Assembly: GCA_028293125.1 (NCBI GenBank)
Contig: JAQGPJ010000067.1
Location: forward strand, 49,248 to 113,247
Reading direction: 5' to 3'
Source: Verrucomicrobiales bacterium
GTDB lineage: Bacteria; Verrucomicrobiota; Verrucomicrobiia; Verrucomicrobiales; V1-33
Length of the DNA stretch: 64,000 nt
Shown: in pieces, positions 1-9,794 of the stretch
Layout: each line of letters begins with the position of its first letter
Numbering within the stretch: position 1 is the first letter of the stretch
Program-made: the position numbers and the translations under genes
The notes under the pieces: generated by a model
Told to the model about the DNA's origin: nothing
The model's database searches: none
What the model saw: only the letters and a program-made list of their open reading frames with translations

Positions 1-649
1 GGTACCAGACGGTGCCGCGCGCGCCGCCGCGATAGGCGCCGGGCTCGCGCTCCTCCACGGTGGCATCCCGGAAATTGCCGGAGACGGAAAGCGGCAGCGG
101 GGCGCTCAGGACCGTGGCGGCGGCGAAGGAGTCATTCTCCGGCGGCACCGGGGCACCGGTGTCCGCCAGGGACAGCTGGAACGCGCCCGGCGTGTTGGAC
201 TGCTCCGCCACATGAATATAATAGGTGGTTCCAGCCACCGCCTGAAACCGCACACTGAAATCCTCCGAGGGATCGATGGAGACAAGTTTGAGGGACCCGG
301 GGGAGGATCCGGTGAGCACCCCCACCGCCGGACTGTTGCTGATGGTGGTTTCCGTGGAGGACACCAGCACCCGTTTCCAGCCGGATGCCGGCGCGGTCCA
401 TCGGTACCACACCGATCCAAGGGTGTAGTTGTAAATCGGCTCGTCCGCCTCGCGGGTGGAGTCCACCGTGGTACTTGGAACGGGTGCGGAGATGGCGGGA
501 TCCAGCACTACGGCGGAGGCGAAGGGGTCATTGACCGGCGGCGCAGCCACCGCCCGTGGCACCATTATGGCAGCCGCCAGACAGGCTGCACTGAGCAGGA
601 ATGGCCGCAGAATGCTGGCAAAGGCGTGTGAACCGGGGTTGGACTTCAT
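1..649 (-). CDS. Secreted protein with tandem beta-sandwich repeats, partial
   Basis: Reading leftwards from ATG at 649, the frame stays open to the window edge, so the C-terminus is missing. The first 35 or so residues form a signal peptide (hydrophobic stretch FLLSAACLAAAIM, then an Ala-rich end before APPVNDPF). Two copies of a domain of about 130 residues follow. Each begins with a motif like NDPFASAVVL or NDSFAAATVL and continues to a SVWYRWTAP or GTVWY block. This pattern recurs in large exported proteins of Verrucomicrobiota and resembles PPC-type beta-sandwiches. No catalytic motif is visible in the part present. I infer a cell-surface or secreted multi-domain protein; its function is unknown. 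Confidence 0.75.
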   Translation of the reverse strand, partial: MKSNPGSHAFASILRPFLLSAACLAAAIMVPRAVAAPPVNDPFASAVVLDPAISAPVPSTTVDSTREADEPIYNYTLGSVWYRWTAPASGWKRVLVSSTETTISNSPAVGVLTGSSPGSLKLVSIDPSEDFSVRFQAVAGTTYYIHVAEQSNTPGAFQLSLADTGAPVPPENDSFAAATVLSAPLPLSVSGNFRDATVEEREPGAYRGGARGTVWY

Positions 650-822
650 CGGCGGACTTGTGCGGGGCAAGGGGGGAAAGTGAAACCGCTCCAGCGTTTT
701 CTGAACCCTCCGCAACTATACGCCAAAACCATGCGCCGGGAAGCACTTCCCGCTTCCCTGCCCTTATTCCTTTTCCGGCCCTGCCCCGCCCTGCCCTCTC
801 CCGCTGCGGAAGCCACGGCGGC

Positions 823-1824
823 TTATTTTCCAAGCTTCGGAGCGGAGCCGTCCCTGGCCTGCGCCGCCCTCGCCAGTCCACGGGCTTCATCGTCCAAAAC
901 CGCCGCTTTGGCCTGTGCCTCGGCCAAGGGCAGCCCGGGGGCCATGCCTGGACGCAGATGGCCGACCCCGCTGAGCCACGCGGCACTGAGCAGGGACTGC
1001 TTCCGCCGCACCGCGGCCAGGATGCCCTCCCCGCCTGCGGTATCCGGCGTGCCGTCGGCTTTGATCCTCAATCCCCAGGCGTCAATCACCGGACGGGCCA
1101 TGATCACGTGGCCTTCGGCACCGGCGTGGACCCCGTCCCCGGCAAGAGTAAACTGCGGGTCCTTCACTCTCCTTTCCGCCAGCGCGGCATTCATGGGACC
1201 GTGAATATCCAAAACCTCCCATCCGTCAGCCCTTTTGCCCAGCAGCCAGGCACTGTACTGATCCAGCACCGTGTTGTATCCCTGCCAGGGCCGGGGATAC
1301 TCCACCAATCCGTCAGGCAGCACCTGATCCCGGATCGGCAGCGGGTCAAACACTGGGGGCGTCAAATGAATGATGCGGGCGCCGGCGGCGGCTGCTTTGG
1401 CGTGGAGCTTTATCATTCCGTCCTGAAAAGCCTTGGTCCGGGTGGCATCCGGAGGATAATAGATCCCATCATTCATGCCATAGCAGGCCAGCACCAGCTG
1501 GGGTTTGGTTTTGGCCAGCACCCGGTCCAGCCGCTCATGGAGATCAGGCCGGGGAAACTGCCCGCCGGCGTGGCCTTTCTCGCTGAGGCCGGAGACGGTC
1601 TCACTGGCCAGACCCAGGGGGATGATTTCGCGGACCACGTCCGGCTGCGCGGCGATCAGCGCCGCCTCGATGATCTGCACGTAGCCTCCGGCCTGGGTGA
1701 TGCTGTCGCCCAGAAAGACGATGCGCTTCTCCGGCGGCGGTTCGCCGGCCGGCAGGACGGAGGCGGTGAAAAGGCACGCAAGGATTGGCAAAAGCCACCG
1801 GCCGGAGCGGAAGGGAAAAGGCAT
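823..1824 (-). CDS. Secreted SGNH/GDSL-family hydrolase
   Basis: A 333-residue product from the ATG at 1824. That start places a clean signal peptide (SGRWLLPILACLFTASVLPAG) at the N-terminus; the frame is open 32 residues further upstream to 1920, but that extension looks non-coding. SGNH blocks are visible: block I is VFLGDSITQAGG with the serine nucleophile, block III is CYGMNDGIYY with the GxND motif, and the C-terminal block V is DGVHAGAEGH with the catalytic Asp and His. The family hydrolyses ester bonds in carbohydrates, lipids or acetylated glycans; the substrate cannot be told from sequence. It stands alone and diverges from the Hen1-Pnkp pair on its right. Confidence 0.85.
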   Translation of the reverse strand: MPFPFRSGRWLLPILACLFTASVLPAGEPPPEKRIVFLGDSITQAGGYVQIIEAALIAAQPDVVREIIPLGLASETVSGLSEKGHAGGQFPRPDLHERLDRVLAKTKPQLVLACYGMNDGIYYPPDATRTKAFQDGMIKLHAKAAAAGARIIHLTPPVFDPLPIRDQVLPDGLVEYPRPWQGYNTVLDQYSAWLLGKRADGWEVLDIHGPMNAALAERRVKDPQFTLAGDGVHAGAEGHVIMARPVIDAWGLRIKADGTPDTAGGEGILAAVRRKQSLLSAAWLSGVGHLRPGMAPGLPLAEAQAKAAVLDDEARGLARAAQARDGSAPKLGK

Positions 1825-1949
1825 GACTGGAACACGCTCCGGCGGCGGCCCGCATTTCATGGCATCGCGCGGCTCCTTCATCCTGGCACGCCCCTGAAAA
1901 TAAAACATGCGCCGCGGCATCAGGCATGTTAGCGTTCCGCCCCCCTTTT

Positions 1950-3602
1950 ATGCTGCTGCAACTGACCACCACGCACAACCCGGCCACCGACCTCGGATTC
2001 CTGCTCGGGAAAAATCCATCGCGGTGCCAGTCGTTCGAACTGCCGTTCGGCCAGGCGCGGGTGTTCTATCCGGAGGCCACGCCGTCACGCTGCACGGCGG
2101 CGCTGCTGGTGGAGGTGGATCCGGTGGGACTGGTGCGCGGCCAACGGCGGGATTCCGGCGGCGGGCTGGATCAGTATGTGAATGACCGGCCCTACGCGGC
2201 CTCCTCCTTTCTGAGCGTGGCCATGGCCTCGGTTTTCGGCACCGCCCTGTCCGGGCGCAGCCGGGAGCGCCCGGATCTGGCCGCCACCCCCCTGCCCCTG
2301 CAGGCGGCGCTTTCCGCCGTGCCCTGCCGCCACGGCGGCGGTGATCTTCTCCAACGGCTGTTCGGGCCGCTGGGCTACACGGTGGACGCCGTGCGCCCGC
2401 CGCTTGATGCCGATGCCCCGGAGGAGGGGGACAGCCCCTATTTCCGCCTGACCCTGACGTCCGGGCACCACACCCTGCGCGCCCTGCTTTCTCATCTGTA
2501 CGTGCTGCTGCCGGTGCTGGATGACGACAAGCACTACTGGGTGGGCGACGAGGAGGTGGACAAGCTGCTGCGCCATGGCGGCGACTGGCTGGCGGCGCAT
2601 CCGGAGCGCGCCCTCATCGCCATGCGCTACCTGAAGCACCGCCCCAGCCTGACCAGCGACGCCCTGGCCCGGCTGGCGGATGGCGATCCGGAGATTGTCC
2701 CTCCCGAACCCTTGGAAATGCCCCCGTCCCCGGCGGAGTCGGACGAAGCCGCCGGGTTTCTGTCCTTGGCGGAGGAGGCAACCGTTTCCGGCGATACTGA
2801 AGTGTCGGAGCCCACCGCCACCACCACCGCCACCACCGCTGCTGCTGCTGCTGCTGCCGTCACCGTGGTTCTGGAAGCCGGGCCCGCACAGGATTTCCCT
2901 CCCCCCGTCTCCCCGGAAACAGAACCGGAGAAAGGTTTGTCCCTGAACGAACAGCGGCTCAAATCCGTGCTGGAGGTGCTGAAGGCCAGCGGCGCGGCGC
3001 GCGTGCTGGATCTGGGCTGCGGCGAGGGCCGGCTGCTGCGCCTGCTGATGAAGGAGAAGCAGTTCACCTCCATCACTGGCGTGGATGTGTCCGCCCGCAC
3101 CTTGGAGATCGCCCGCGACCGGCTGCATTTCGACCGCCTCTCGGAGGCATGGCGCAAACGCCTTCATCTCCTGCAGGGCTCCCTCACTTACCGCGACGAC
3201 CGGCTGAACGGCGCGGACGCCGCCGCCGTGGTGGAGGTGATCGAGCATCTCGATCCACCCCGCCTGGCCGCGTTTGGCCGGGTGGTGTTCGGCTGCGCCA
3301 AGCCGCGGCTGGTGGTGATCACCACGCCCAACCGCGAATACAACACCACGTGGGAATCCCTGCCCGCGGGCACGTTCCGCCACCGGGACCACCGCTTTGA
3401 ATGGACGCGTGCGGAATTCCGGCAGTGGGCCGCCAAAACCGCGGCGGAGTTTGGGTATGAAGTCCGTTTCCTGCCGGTGGGGCCGGAGGATCCGGTGCTT
3501 GGCTCCCCGACCCAGATGGGTGTTTTCACCCAGGCGGCGAAAGCGGGGGAGGACACCGCCATTCCTTCAGAGGAACCCGCCCCGGTACTGTCCCAAGGCT
3601 GA
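1950..3602 (+). CDS. hen1: Hen1-type 3'-terminal RNA ribose 2'-O-methyltransferase
   Basis: A 550-residue protein. Hen1 methylates the 2'-OH at the 3' end of a cleaved RNA before Pnkp reseals it, marking the junction against a second cut by ribotoxins. I chose the ATG at 1950 because bacterial Hen1 proteins begin with a motif like MLLQLTTTHNPATDLGFLL; the frame is open eight codons earlier. The N-terminal half is the Hen1-specific domain. The C-terminal half is a SAM methyltransferase with VLDLGCGEGRLLRLL, the metal-site motif EVIEHLDP, and the late block RHRDHRFEWTRAEFRQW. The two halves are joined by an unusually long Thr/Ala linker encoded by ACC/GCT triplets. It is followed by pnkp after 53 bases, so the pair is probably one operon. 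Confidence 0.93.
   Translation: MLLQLTTTHNPATDLGFLLGKNPSRCQSFELPFGQARVFYPEATPSRCTAALLVEVDPVGLVRGQRRDSGGGLDQYVNDRPYAASSFLSVAMASVFGTALSGRSRERPDLAATPLPLQAALSAVPCRHGGGDLLQRLFGPLGYTVDAVRPPLDADAPEEGDSPYFRLTLTSGHHTLRALLSHLYVLLPVLDDDKHYWVGDEEVDKLLRHGGDWLAAHPERALIAMRYLKHRPSLTSDALARLADGDPEIVPPEPLEMPPSPAESDEAAGFLSLAEEATVSGDTEVSEPTATTTATTAAAAAAAVTVVLEAGPAQDFPPPVSPETEPEKGLSLNEQRLKSVLEVLKASGAARVLDLGCGEGRLLRLLMKEKQFTSITGVDVSARTLEIARDRLHFDRLSEAWRKRLHLLQGSLTYRDDRLNGADAAAVVEVIEHLDPPRLAAFGRVVFGCAKPRLVVITTPNREYNTTWESLPAGTFRHRDHRFEWTRAEFRQWAAKTAAEFGYEVRFLPVGPEDPVLGSPTQMGVFTQAAKAGEDTAIPSEEPAPVLSQG
2813..2856 (+). repeat. Triplet-repeat tract in the hen1 linker
   Basis: A run of ACC/GCC triplets passes into a run of GCT triplets, encoding a Thr/Ala stretch between the N-terminal domain and the methyltransferase domain of Hen1. 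Because the unit is three bases, length changes would alter the linker without breaking the frame. Confidence 0.75.
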
Positions 3603-3655
3603 TTCCACCCGCCGGGACGGGCACCTCCGCCTTCCGGTATTTTTGTTTTCCAATC

Positions 3656-6220
3656 ATGGAACTTATCATTCCCGAACTCTCCCTCGTGGTACTCATCGGC
3701 GTCTCCGGCTCCGGCAAGAGCACATTCGCGCACCGTCATTTCAAACCCACGGAAATCCTGTCCTCCGACTGGTGCCGCGGCCTGGTGTCGGACGACGAGA
3801 ACAGTCAACCGGCCACCGGCGACGCGTTTGACGTGCTCAACTTCATCGCCCGCAAGCGCCTCGCCGCCGGGCGGCTGACGGTGGTGGACGCCACCAATGT
3901 GCAACCGGAGGCGCGTCAGGGGTTTGTGAAGCTGGCCCGTGAATTCCACTGCCTGCCGGTGGCCATCGTGCTGGATGTGCCGGAAAGCCTGGCCCACGAG
4001 CGCAACCGCACGCGGCCCGACCGTGATTTCGGCCCCCATGTCGTGCGCCGTCAGGCCAGCCAGCTGCACCGCTCCCTGCGGGGCCTGCCGCGCGAGGGCT
4101 TTCGCCATGTGCATGTGCTGAAGTCCCAGGAGCAGGCCGACAGCGCGGTCATCACGCGCCAGCCGCTGTGGAACAACCGCAGGCACGACACCGGCCCGTT
4201 CGATATCATCGGGGATGTGCACGGCTGCTTTGACGAGCTGATCTGCCTGCTGACGGATCTGGGCTACAGTGCCCGTGAGGACTTTTCCTGGCATCACCCG
4301 GAGGGACGGAAAATGGTTTTTGTCGGCGACCTGGTGGACCGCGGGCCTAAAAGTCCGGAGGTGGTGCGCCTGGTCATGGAATCCATCCGCGCCGGCTCCG
4401 CGCTGGGCGTGCCGGGGAATCACGACGTGAAGTTCATGCGGCACGTGTTTGGCAAAAAAGTGCAGCTGACCCACGGTCTGGATAAAACCGTGGAGCAGTA
4501 TGCCGCCTGGGAGACAGAGTATCCGGGAGCCACCCGCCAGGCGGCGGAGTTCATCGACAGCCTGGTCAGCCACTATGTGCTGGACGGGGGCCGGCTGGTG
4601 GTGGCGCACGCGGGCATGAAGGAGTCCATGCAGGGCCGGGGATCCGGCGGTGTGCGGGAATTCGCCCTCTACGGCGAAACCACCGGAGAGACCGATGAAT
4701 TCGGCCTGCCGGTGCGGCACAATTGGGCCGCGGAATACCGCGGCGCCGCCACGGTGGTTTACGGCCACACGCCGGTGCCGCAGCCGGAGTGGCTGAACCG
4801 CACGCTGGATATCGACACCGGCTGCGTCTTCGGCGGCCAGCTTTCGGCGCTGCGCTGGCCGGAGCGCGAGATCATCTCCGTGCCCGCGCAGGCCACCTAC
4901 GCGGAGCCGGGCCGCCCGTTCCTCCCGGCGGATTCCGCTGACAGCACGCCCGGCCTGACCGCGCAGCAGGAGCAGGACCAGCTGCTGGATTTGTCCGACG
5001 TGATGGGCAAACGCGGTGTGGAGACCCGGCTGCATGGCCGGGTGACCATTCCCGCAGAGAACGCCGCCGCGGCGCTGGAGCTGATGAGCCGCTTCGCCCT
5101 CGATCCCCGCTGGCTCATTTACCTGCCCCCCACCATGTCCCCCTGCGGCACCAGCCAGGAGGAGGGCCTGCTGGAGCATCCCGCCGAGGCTTTTGCGTAT
5201 TTCCAACAGGCGGGGGTAACGAGGGTCATCTGTGAGGAGAAGCACATGGGCTCCCGCGCGGTGGTCATCGTCTGCCAGGATGCCGCCGTCGCCCGGCGGG
5301 CCTTTGGCGTGGAGGAGGATGCCGGCGCGGGCGTCTGCTACACCCGCACGGGCCGGCGGTTTTTTGACGATGATGCCTTGGAGGCCGCCTTTCTCGATGA
5401 GGTGCGGAACGGTGTGACCCGCGCCGGTCTGTGGGAGGAGCTGCAGACGGACTGGCTGTGTCTGGACTGCGAGCTGATGCCTTGGTCCGCCAAAGCCCAG
5501 GAGCTGATCCGCCGGCAGTATGCTCCCGTGGGGGCCGCCGCCGCGGCCACGCTGTCGGATGCGGAGGAGGCCCTGGCCCGCGCGGCCGACTGGCTGCCCG
5601 CCCCTGAAATCACCGCCCTGCATGAGCGCACCGCCGCCCGCCGCCGCATGGCCGCCGACTATACAGCGGCCTGCCGCCGCTACTGCTGGCCGGTCCGCTC
5701 GGTCAGCGATCTGAAGCTGGCTCCCTTCCATCTGCTCGCCGGTCAGGGTGAGACCTATGTCTCCCGTTCGCACGACTGGCATATGGCCATGCTGGCGCGG
5801 CTGGAGGGCGGCATCGTCATGGCCACCGCTCATCAAACCGTGGATCTGTCCGATTCCGGCAGCATGGCCGCCGGAATCCGCTGGTGGGAGGAACTCACGG
5901 CACGTGGCGGCGAGGGCATGGTGGTGAAGCCGATGGATTTCATCACCACCAGCACGCGCGGCCTGGTGCAGCCGGCGGTTAAATGCCGTGGCCGCGAGTA
6001 TCTGCGCATCATTTACGGTCCGGAATACACCCTGCCGGAAAACCTGAACCGGCTCCGCTCGCGCGGCCTTCAAAAAAAGCGTTCCCTGGCCCTGCGCGAG
6101 TTCTCGCTCGGCATTGAATCTTTGGAGCGCTTCGCCCGCCGGGAGCCGCTGCGCCGCGTCCACGAAGCCGTCTTCGGTGTCCTGGCCCTCGAAAGCGAGC
6201 CTGTGGACCCGCGGCTGTAG
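3656..6220 (+). CDS. pnkp: Polynucleotide kinase-phosphatase (RNA repair, with ligase-like domain)
   Basis: An 854-residue protein, close to the size of the studied clostridial Pnkp. Three modules appear in order. The N-terminal 5'-kinase has a P-loop GVSGSGKST at about residues 15-23. A calcineurin-like 2',3'-phosphatase shows DIIGDVHGC, FVGDLVDRG, GNHD, VAHAG and YGHT. The C-terminal adenylyltransferase (ligase-like) domain has EEKHMGSRAV, with the putative AMP-accepting lysine at residue 529. Pnkp heals broken RNA ends and, with Hen1, seals and 2'-O-methylates them in the cytoplasm. All catalytic motifs of the three modules appear intact. The gene lies directly after hen1 and ends at a strong bidirectional hairpin. 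Confidence 0.95.
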   Translation: MELIIPELSLVVLIGVSGSGKSTFAHRHFKPTEILSSDWCRGLVSDDENSQPATGDAFDVLNFIARKRLAAGRLTVVDATNVQPEARQGFVKLAREFHCLPVAIVLDVPESLAHERNRTRPDRDFGPHVVRRQASQLHRSLRGLPREGFRHVHVLKSQEQADSAVITRQPLWNNRRHDTGPFDIIGDVHGCFDELICLLTDLGYSAREDFSWHHPEGRKMVFVGDLVDRGPKSPEVVRLVMESIRAGSALGVPGNHDVKFMRHVFGKKVQLTHGLDKTVEQYAAWETEYPGATRQAAEFIDSLVSHYVLDGGRLVVAHAGMKESMQGRGSGGVREFALYGETTGETDEFGLPVRHNWAAEYRGAATVVYGHTPVPQPEWLNRTLDIDTGCVFGGQLSALRWPEREIISVPAQATYAEPGRPFLPADSADSTPGLTAQQEQDQLLDLSDVMGKRGVETRLHGRVTIPAENAAAALELMSRFALDPRWLIYLPPTMSPCGTSQEEGLLEHPAEAFAYFQQAGVTRVICEEKHMGSRAVVIVCQDAAVARRAFGVEEDAGAGVCYTRTGRRFFDDDALEAAFLDEVRNGVTRAGLWEELQTDWLCLDCELMPWSAKAQELIRRQYAPVGAAAAATLSDAEEALARAADWLPAPEITALHERTAARRRMAADYTAACRRYCWPVRSVSDLKLAPFHLLAGQGETYVSRSHDWHMAMLARLEGGIVMATAHQTVDLSDSGSMAAGIRWWEELTARGGEGMVVKPMDFITTSTRGLVQPAVKCRGREYLRIIYGPEYTLPENLNRLRSRGLQKKRSLALREFSLGIESLERFARREPLRRVHEAVFGVLALESEPVDPRL

Positions 6221-6246
6221 CGTTCCAGATTCAAATCCAAAACAAA

Positions 6247-6281
6247 GGGACCTGCGGGAGCCATCAGCCCCCGCAGGTCCC
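6247..6281. terminator. Bidirectional terminator between convergent genes
   Basis: A perfect 12-bp stem (GGGACCTGCGGG, 6247-6258, pairing with 6270-6281) encloses an 11-base loop. On the minus strand it is followed by TTTGTTTTGG, as in a Rho-independent terminator, and it sits between the ends of pnkp and the convergent LamG-repeat gene. Confidence 0.85.
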
Positions 6282-6323
6282 TGCGGTCAGTCAATTATTT
6301 GGGATTTCCCTATCGGCCCTTTT

Positions 6324-9300
6324 TTATTTGCGCAGACGCAGGAAGAGGTGGCCGGGATTGGTGGCCGGATTGATAAGCGCGTAGTTGGCGGTGACGCCCG
6401 GCACGGGGATCCAGTTGGTCAGGTTGGTGGAGCTCTCCAGAACCCAGCCAATGGCCTCGCGGTCCCAAGCGTAGAGCACTTGGTTGTCCATGCCGTGTCC
6501 GAACGTCAGGCGCGGAGCGGTGGGGATGATCTCTGGCAGTTGGATCGGAATCCCACCGGCCTGCGGTCCGCCAAGGGCTATCAGCTCCTCCACCGGCAGC
6601 GCTCCGGAACGGATCTGGATGCTGTTAACCCACCACGCGCGGCGCTCGTCCTGATCCCCATCGCCGAACAGGACGGCGGTGGGCTTCAGAGCGCGCCGCG
6701 GATTGTCCAGTCCTTGGTTCGCCGTCCAGTTGTCCTGGAAGACACCGTCCACCACCTTCACCACCACCGGCGGATTCGCGGCCATGTCGTAAGAGGCCGC
6801 CACGCGGTGCCAGGCACCGGCGGTGAACTGTCCGGTGCCGTTGTAACCATTGGTGCCCTGGCCGAAGTTGTTGCCCTGCCAGAAGAGGTCGCCGTCGTTG
6901 GTGTTGTCCAGGGAGTCGATCTGCAGGATGGAGGCGGCGCCGGGACCGCTGGTGGAGATCATGACATCCATGATCAGGGTGTACTGGTTGACCAGCGTGC
7001 CGCCGCCGTTGGGGGCGATGCGGTGCGTCATGATGTAGCCGATCTCCTTCAACACATCGCCGGGCACCGCCATCACCTTTGCCGGAATCACCCCATCCCC
7101 CAACTCCTCGGCTCCCAATTCCACTGGGGTGCCGAAGGCGGTGCCGGTCTGGGTCAGGCCCTCCGCACCGTCGAGATACTGGAGCGGCGCACCGATGGTG
7201 GCCTGCAGGTTGCCGCGGTCGAAGTCCCACTGGCCGGCGACATCGCTGGCTGGCAGGAGCACGGGAATGCCGGAGGACTGCGGTCCTCCCAGCAGGGCCA
7301 GCGCAGCGTCGCCCAGGCGGCCGGGACGGATCTGCACGCTGTTGACATACATCGTGCGGCGTTCGTCGTGGTCCCCGTCGCCGAAGAGAACGGCGGAGGG
7401 CTGGAGCGAGCGCCGGGGATTGTCCAGGCTCTGATTGGCGGTCCAGTCATCCTGCTTGATGCCGTCCACATATTTCACCGCGACCGGCGGGGTGGCGGCC
7501 ATGTCGTAGGCGATGGCCACACGGTGCCAGGCGCCCGCGGTGAACTGCCCCGTGCCGTTGTAGCCGCCGCCGCCCTGGCCGAAGTTGTTGCCCTGCCAGA
7601 AGAGGTCGCCGTCGTCCGTGTTCGTCAGGGAACTGATCTGGAGCAGCGAGGCCGCACCGGGTCCGGCGGTATCCACATAGACATCCATGATCAGGGTGTA
7701 CTGGTTGACCAGCGTGCCGCCGCCGTTGGGGGCGATGCGGTGCGTCATGGTGTAGCCGATGGCCGCGTCGAGGTCACCGGGGACCTTCATCACGCGGGAG
7801 GGCGCGGTGGCCGTGGAGCCGGGCAGCTCATCCACGCTGAAGTCGGCGGGGGTTCCGTATTCCGTGCCCACCTTGGTGGTGCCCTCCGCCCCATCCAGAT
7901 ACTGGAGCGGCGCACCGATGGTGGCCCCCAGCGTGCCTTGGTTAAAGTCCCACTGGCCGGCCACCTCTGTTCCCGCGCTGGGCAGGTCCACAGGCAGGCC
8001 GCAGGCCTCCGGACCGCCGAGCAGCACCATCTGCGCGTCGGTGAGCTTGCCGGCCCGGATCTGGATGCTGTTGACGTACATCGTGCGGCGCTCGTCCTGA
8101 TCGCCGTCTCCGAAGAGGATGGCGGCGGACTGCATGGCGCGCCGGGGATTGTCCAGACTCTGGTTGGCGGTCCAGTCGTCCTGCTTGATACCGTCCACAT
8201 ACTTGGTGACCACGGGCGGATTCGCGGCCATGTCGTAGGCGGCGGTCACCCGATGCCATGCACCGGCGGTGAACTGCCCCGTGCCGTTGTAGCCGCCGCC
8301 GCCCTGGCCGAAGTTGTTGCCCTGCCAGAAGAGGTCGCCGTCGTCCGTGTTCGCCAGGGAGCTGGTCTGGAGCAGCGAGGCCGCGCCGGGACCGGCGGCG
8401 TCCACGTAAACATCCATGGTCAGGGTGTACTGGTTCACCAGGGTGCCCCCCCCGTTCGGTGGGATGCCATGGTTCATCACGTAACCGATCTCACGGCTGA
8501 GGTCCCCCGGCACACACATCACCAATGCCGGTTGATCCCTGATATTGGGAATCTGGAAATCCAGCGTGGTGCCGAACTGGGTGCCTGCCGCGGTCATGGC
8601 GCTCAGGTAGGCCAGCGGGGAGCCGACCGTGGCCCGCAGGTCTCCCTGATCGAAGTCCCATTGGCCCGTGACCACTGCGCCGCCGTCCGTGGATGCCGTG
8701 ATGGAGAAGTTCCATTGATTGGTGTAGGTCTCCCCGTTGCTGTCCTTGAACTCCAGCGAGGCCACATTTTGCACGATGGTCCGCGTGGCGCTGGGATTGA
8801 AGCTGACGATGACATTTTTGCCCTCGCGGGTGACCACGGGAGTGACCCGCGCTCCATTGAGGGTCAGTTTGACCGAGGCATCCACCACCGTTGCCGCACC
8901 ATCCCGGATCACGGCTCTGATGGGATCCGAGGGTGCCACCCCGGATGAATCCGGCAGTGGCGACACCTCCGCGGCATAGGGTCCCACCGAGCGCGGCGCG
9001 CTGGCGGCGGTGCGGTAGGCGATAGTGGCCTCCGCGGTTCCATTCAACAGAACGCGCTCCTCCGAAAAGGTGCCGGGATCGCGCACGATGTACCATTCCA
9101 GCATGGATTTGCCGCCCTGCTGCCAGTAGAGCAGCCGCACGGGATACACGCCGGCCACAGGCGCATTGAGGATGAACTCCGTCTGGTTCCCCATGTTCAT
9201 CTGCCCATCATTGGGGAAGCCCGGCACATTCCGGGTGGTTTCCGCCACTTGGGTTGAGAAGAAACTGCGGGGATTTTCCCCCACGAACAGCTTCCACCCG

Positions 9301-9794
9301 TCGTCATCCAAGGCGTCCGTCCGCGCCACCGCGGAGGTGACCCCCAGGGTGGTGAGTCCTGCGGGCAGCTTCAGATAAGTCACCACCTCGGTGGAGAAAA
9401 GCGTGGTCTGTCCAAACTCCGTCAGCCCGGGAAACAGCACATCCGAATCCTGGAAGTAGCCGGTGAAGACCATCTGGTCAGGATTCATCTCGGCGTTCAG
9501 ATCCAGTTTCTCCAGATAGGTCACCCCGCCGGCTTCAGGACCGGCCACAGAGACATCCGTCACCGGAAATCCCTCCGGATCCTTCAGTGTCTCCGACAAC
9601 TGCCGGACGGCCCGGAGATAGGTGTTGTCAATGACCGTGCCGTCGGCAGCCTGGACGGTGCGGATGATGAATCCCGGCTGGGTGCCGGCGGACGGCGGCA
9701 GGGCAGCTGAGGGAGGGAGCGCAGTCTGGGCGAAAAGTGCCGGACTGGCGGCCAGCGAAGTGGCCGTAATAATTAAAAACGGATGTTTACTCAT
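6324..9794 (-). CDS. Large secreted protein with three LamG-like repeats
   Basis: A 1156-residue product beginning with a signal peptide (FLIITATSLAASPALFAQ). The N-terminal part of about 370 residues is an unrecognised beta-rich region. Three copies of a domain of about 240 residues follow, each opening with a motif like GQWDFDQG and carrying NQYTLTMDVYVD, DGDLFWQGNN, FGQGGGGYNG and AGAWHRV. This is the layout of a LamG/concanavalin-like jelly roll. A short C-terminal module of about 70 residues ends with NPGHLFLRLRK. Such proteins usually bind glycans or act in the cell envelope; no catalytic motif is visible. The three copies are very similar in DNA as well as protein, which points to recent duplication or gene conversion. 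Confidence 0.85.
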   Translation of the reverse strand: MSKHPFLIITATSLAASPALFAQTALPPSAALPPSAGTQPGFIIRTVQAADGTVIDNTYLRAVRQLSETLKDPEGFPVTDVSVAGPEAGGVTYLEKLDLNAEMNPDQMVFTGYFQDSDVLFPGLTEFGQTTLFSTEVVTYLKLPAGLTTLGVTSAVARTDALDDDGWKLFVGENPRSFFSTQVAETTRNVPGFPNDGQMNMGNQTEFILNAPVAGVYPVRLLYWQQGGKSMLEWYIVRDPGTFSEERVLLNGTAEATIAYRTAASAPRSVGPYAAEVSPLPDSSGVAPSDPIRAVIRDGAATVVDASVKLTLNGARVTPVVTREGKNVIVSFNPSATRTIVQNVASLEFKDSNGETYTNQWNFSITASTDGGAVVTGQWDFDQGDLRATVGSPLAYLSAMTAAGTQFGTTLDFQIPNIRDQPALVMCVPGDLSREIGYVMNHGIPPNGGGTLVNQYTLTMDVYVDAAGPGAASLLQTSSLANTDDGDLFWQGNNFGQGGGGYNGTGQFTAGAWHRVTAAYDMAANPPVVTKYVDGIKQDDWTANQSLDNPRRAMQSAAILFGDGDQDERRTMYVNSIQIRAGKLTDAQMVLLGGPEACGLPVDLPSAGTEVAGQWDFNQGTLGATIGAPLQYLDGAEGTTKVGTEYGTPADFSVDELPGSTATAPSRVMKVPGDLDAAIGYTMTHRIAPNGGGTLVNQYTLIMDVYVDTAGPGAASLLQISSLTNTDDGDLFWQGNNFGQGGGGYNGTGQFTAGAWHRVAIAYDMAATPPVAVKYVDGIKQDDWTANQSLDNPRRSLQPSAVLFGDGDHDERRTMYVNSVQIRPGRLGDAALALLGGPQSSGIPVLLPASDVAGQWDFDRGNLQATIGAPLQYLDGAEGLTQTGTAFGTPVELGAEELGDGVIPAKVMAVPGDVLKEIGYIMTHRIAPNGGGTLVNQYTLIMDVMISTSGPGAASILQIDSLDNTNDGDLFWQGNNFGQGTNGYNGTGQFTAGAWHRVAASYDMAANPPVVVKVVDGVFQDNWTANQGLDNPRRALKPTAVLFGDGDQDERRAWWVNSIQIRSGALPVEELIALGGPQAGGIPIQLPEIIPTAPRLTFGHGMDNQVLYAWDREAIGWVLESSTNLTNWIPVPGVTANYALINPATNPGHLFLRLRK
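6530..8690 (-). repeat. Three in-frame tandem repeats of about 720 bp
   Basis: The conserved block around the ATG-like motif encoding TMDVYVD recurs at about 6964, 7681 and 8410, a period of 717-729 bases. Long stretches are identical between the first two copies, for example around the NQYTL block. The repeats lie wholly within the LamG-repeat gene and keep its frame. Confidence 0.85.
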
